Assembly: GCA_020860805.1 (NCBI GenBank)
Contig: JAJBTP010000429.1
Location: 1 to 7,167 of the forward strand
Direction of reading: 5' to 3'
Source of the DNA: Tannerellaceae bacterium
Lineage (GTDB): Bacteria > Bacteroidota > Bacteroidia > Bacteroidales > Tannerellaceae
Length of the DNA stretch: 7,167 nt
The stretch's first letter is position 1. Each line of letters begins with the position of its first letter. Shown here piece after piece: positions 5,460 to 7,167 of the stretch. The notes under the pieces are model-generated. The model saw only the letters and a program-made list of their open reading frames with translations. It was not told where the DNA came from and ran no database searches. The position numbers and the translations under genes were made by a program.

Positions 5460-6437
5460 ATGAAAAAAAATATTGCCATCGTAGCAGGAGGATACTCGTC
5501 AGAAATAGTAGTATCATTAAAAAGCGCAAAGGGAATAGAATCCTTCATTGACAAAGAAAAGTATAATTTATATATTGCCATTCTGACTAAAGAAAAGTGG
5601 GTAATTGAACTTCCGGAAGGAAAAACAACACCCATTGATAAAAATGATTTCAGTTTTTATGTCAATGATAATAAAATAAATATTGATTTCGTTTATATTA
5701 CTATACATGGTACCCCCGGAGAGAATGGACTTCTGCAGGGATATTTTGAAATGATAAATATGCCTTATTCTTCATGTGGAGTTTTGGCTAGTTCATTAAC
5801 TTTTAATAAGTTTGTATGTAATTATTATCTGAAAGGTTTCGGAATAACAGTATCTCCGTCTGTTCGGTTACTAAAAGGTGATTCTATAAATGAAAATGAA
5901 ATAGTTAATCAACTGGGGCTACCAGTATTTGTAAAACCAAATGATGGAGGGAGCAGTTTCGGAGTTACTAAAGTAACAGAGATTGAACAACTAAACCAAG
6001 CTATACAAAAAGCCTTTTCAGAAGGAAATGAAGTGATCATTGAAAGTTTTATATCCGGTACGGAAGTAACTTGTGGATGTTATAAAACGAAAGAGAAAAA
6101 AGTAGTATTTCCATTGACAGAAGTAGTAACGGAAAATGAATTTTTCGATTTTGATGCTAAATATAACGGACAATCAGATGAAATTACTCCGGCACGTATT
6201 TCACAGGAACTAACAGAAAAAATACAAGAGAAAACATCCCGTATTTATGATTTGTTAGGAGCAAAAGGAATCATACGTGTAGATTATATTATCCGGAATA
6301 ATGAAGAATCTGTTATACTTGAAGTAAATACAACTCCTGGTATGACTGCAACCAGTTTTATTCCACAGCAGGTACAGGCTGCCGGATTGGATATAAAAGA
6401 TGTAATGACGGATATAATAGAGAACGAATTAAATTAA
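5460..6437 (+). CDS. ddl: D-alanine--D-alanine ligase
   Basis: A 325-residue ATP-grasp ligase that joins two D-alanines for the peptidoglycan stem peptide, in the cytoplasm. ATG 5460 is preferred over the ATG at 5424: it gives the usual M-K-K-N-I-A-I-V-A-G-G start with Glu15 of the G-G-x-S-x-E motif and a 13-bp gap from rluD instead of an overlap. Lys159 and Ser165-Ser166 (K-P-N-D-G-G-S-S-F-G-V) bind ATP and substrate; the K-Y pair of the omega loop precedes I-T-P-A. Arg273 (I-I-R-V-D), Asp275, Glu288 and Asn290 (E-V-N-T-T-P-G-M-T) are the phosphate and metal ligands, with the same spacing as Arg255, Asp257, Glu270 and Asn272 of E. coli DdlB. The omega-loop tyrosine, as against phenylalanine, points to a D-Ala--D-Ala enzyme, not a D-Ala--D-lactate ligase. 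Length is slightly above DdlB (306). Confidence 0.96.
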   Translation: MKKNIAIVAGGYSSEIVVSLKSAKGIESFIDKEKYNLYIAILTKEKWVIELPEGKTTPIDKNDFSFYVNDNKINIDFVYITIHGTPGENGLLQGYFEMINMPYSSCGVLASSLTFNKFVCNYYLKGFGITVSPSVRLLKGDSINENEIVNQLGLPVFVKPNDGGSSFGVTKVTEIEQLNQAIQKAFSEGNEVIIESFISGTEVTCGCYKTKEKKVVFPLTEVVTENEFFDFDAKYNGQSDEITPARISQELTEKIQEKTSRIYDLLGAKGIIRVDYIIRNNEESVILEVNTTPGMTATSFIPQQVQAAGLDIKDVMTDIIENELN

Positions 6438-6450
6438 TCGACATATAGGC

Positions 6451-6490
6451 AATTGATTTGTCAATTGTCAGGTATTAATTGTCAATTAGA
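6451..6490. repeat. Second copy of the AATTGTC-type heptamer repeat
   Basis: The heptamer AATTGTC occurs at 6463-6469 and 6477-6483, with AGGTATT between and AATTAGA after, all in 7-nt phase. A diverged AATTGAT lies at 6451, two bases out of phase. The tract fills the 59-bp gap between ddl and the acyltransferase gene and ends 6 bp before its ATG. It resembles the tract at 3316-3350. I see no terminator hairpin with a T run in this gap. Confidence 0.55.
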
Positions 6491-6496
6491 TAAGAT

Positions 6497-7167
6497 ATGG
6501 ATAAAGATACTGTTTCCTTGAATTTTGATGATATTCGTCCGTTGACAAATGACGAAGTAAAGGATGCTATTGAAGAAATGGTTCATAACGAAGACCTGGA
6601 ACGGGCTTTTCGTTATATAAAACCGGATTTGGATTGGGAAGAATTTTCCAAAGTTCTCAGAGCATGTAAAACCAAAGAGCAATTCAAATCATCCCTCTCT
6701 TATGAGGTAGTGATGACAATTGCCCGGCAAACGACATTTTCTCTGACTGTATCCGAAAAAAGCCGTTTACCGGAAGATCATCGTCCCTGTACATTTATTT
6801 CTAATCACAGAGATATTATTCTGGATGCTTCTTTTTTGAATGTAATCTTGTTGGATGCCGGTTATGGTATGACACAGGTAGCTATTGGTGACAATCTGTT
6901 AATACGTTCCTGGATTAAAACATTAGTACGTTTAAATAATAGTTTTATCGTTAAACGAAGTATATCCGTACGTCAAAAACTCGAAGAAAGTAAAAAACTG
7001 TCTTCCTATATTCATTATACTATCAAAAAAACCAAAGAATCTGTATGGATTGCCCAACGGGAAGGCCGGGCAAAAGATTCCAACGATAAAACACAAAATA
7101 GTATTCTTAAAATGTTGAATATGGGTGGAAACAAAGATATTCTTTCCAATATCATGGAATTGAATAT
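6497..7167 (+). CDS. Glycerolipid-type acyltransferase (PlsB/PlsC superfamily), partial at the 3' side
   Basis: The frame is open from ATG 6497 to the right edge (223 codons visible). I recognise it as a Bacteroidota family usually annotated as 1-acyl-glycerol-3-phosphate acyltransferase, which would transfer an acyl chain to a glycerol phosphate lipid at the inner membrane. Residues 1-95 are a helical N-terminal region (for example L-T-N-D-E-V and C-K-T-K-E-Q-F). Motif I is N-H-R-D-I-I-L-D with His104, motif II is G-D-N-L-L-I-R-S-W-I, followed by S-F-I-V-K-R, and motif III is Q-R-E-G-R-A-K-D with Glu189, Gly190 and Arg191. Motif II resembles PlsB more than PlsC. The acidic residue is H+6 (Asp110) instead of the usual H+5. 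No transmembrane helix is visible so far. It follows ddl by 59 bp and may be co-transcribed. The acyl acceptor is not certain. Confidence 0.82.
   Translation, partial: MDKDTVSLNFDDIRPLTNDEVKDAIEEMVHNEDLERAFRYIKPDLDWEEFSKVLRACKTKEQFKSSLSYEVVMTIARQTTFSLTVSEKSRLPEDHRPCTFISNHRDIILDASFLNVILLDAGYGMTQVAIGDNLLIRSWIKTLVRLNNSFIVKRSISVRQKLEESKKLSSYIHYTIKKTKESVWIAQREGRAKDSNDKTQNSILKMLNMGGNKDILSNIMELN

Noticed and set aside
6482..6682. Minus-strand open frame of 66 codons at the start of the acyltransferase gene
   Set aside because: It lies opposite a conserved acyltransferase N-terminus and matches no family I know.

Overview
The window reads as ordinary chromosomal DNA of a member of the Bacteroidota, most likely order Bacteroidales. 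Supporting this are AT-rich DNA, start codons without clear Shine-Dalgarno sequences, three copies of the Bacteroides-type -7 promoter element TAnnTTTG (one with a perfectly spaced TTTG at -33), a tricorn-like S41 protease, a serine-type sulfatase, and an L34 / PASTA / RluD / Ddl / acyltransferase gene order that I associate with this group from memory. The genus cannot be told from the sequence alone. All genes are on the + strand.

Left part (1-1563): the C-terminal half of a tricorn-type S41 protease, entering from outside the window. It is one reading frame interrupted by three in-frame stop codons between 500 and 532, next to the place where the catalytic His is expected. No frameshift is involved. 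It ends with a hairpin terminator at 1530-1563.

Middle part (1583-3297): a stand-alone arylsulfatase-family lipoprotein or exported enzyme with a serine, not a cysteine, at the formylglycine position. It has its own -7 element, which lies directly after the preceding terminator. A heptanucleotide repeat tract (3316-3350) follows it.

Right part: rpmH (ribosomal protein L34, 3425-3577) is its own transcription unit with a near-consensus promoter and a strong AT-rich terminator. A new unit then starts near 3700: a membrane-anchored two-PASTA protein, an RluD-type 23S rRNA pseudouridine synthase and D-alanine--D-alanine ligase, separated by 2 and 13 bp. After a 59-bp gap filled by the same heptanucleotide repeat comes a glycerolipid-type acyltransferase that runs off the right edge. 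This group links ribosome maturation, peptidoglycan precursor synthesis and envelope lipid synthesis.

I see no mobile element, CRISPR array, tRNA or rRNA, and nothing that clearly amounts to a new biological system. The best item for a second look is the dense cluster of apparent transversions that breaks the protease gene.
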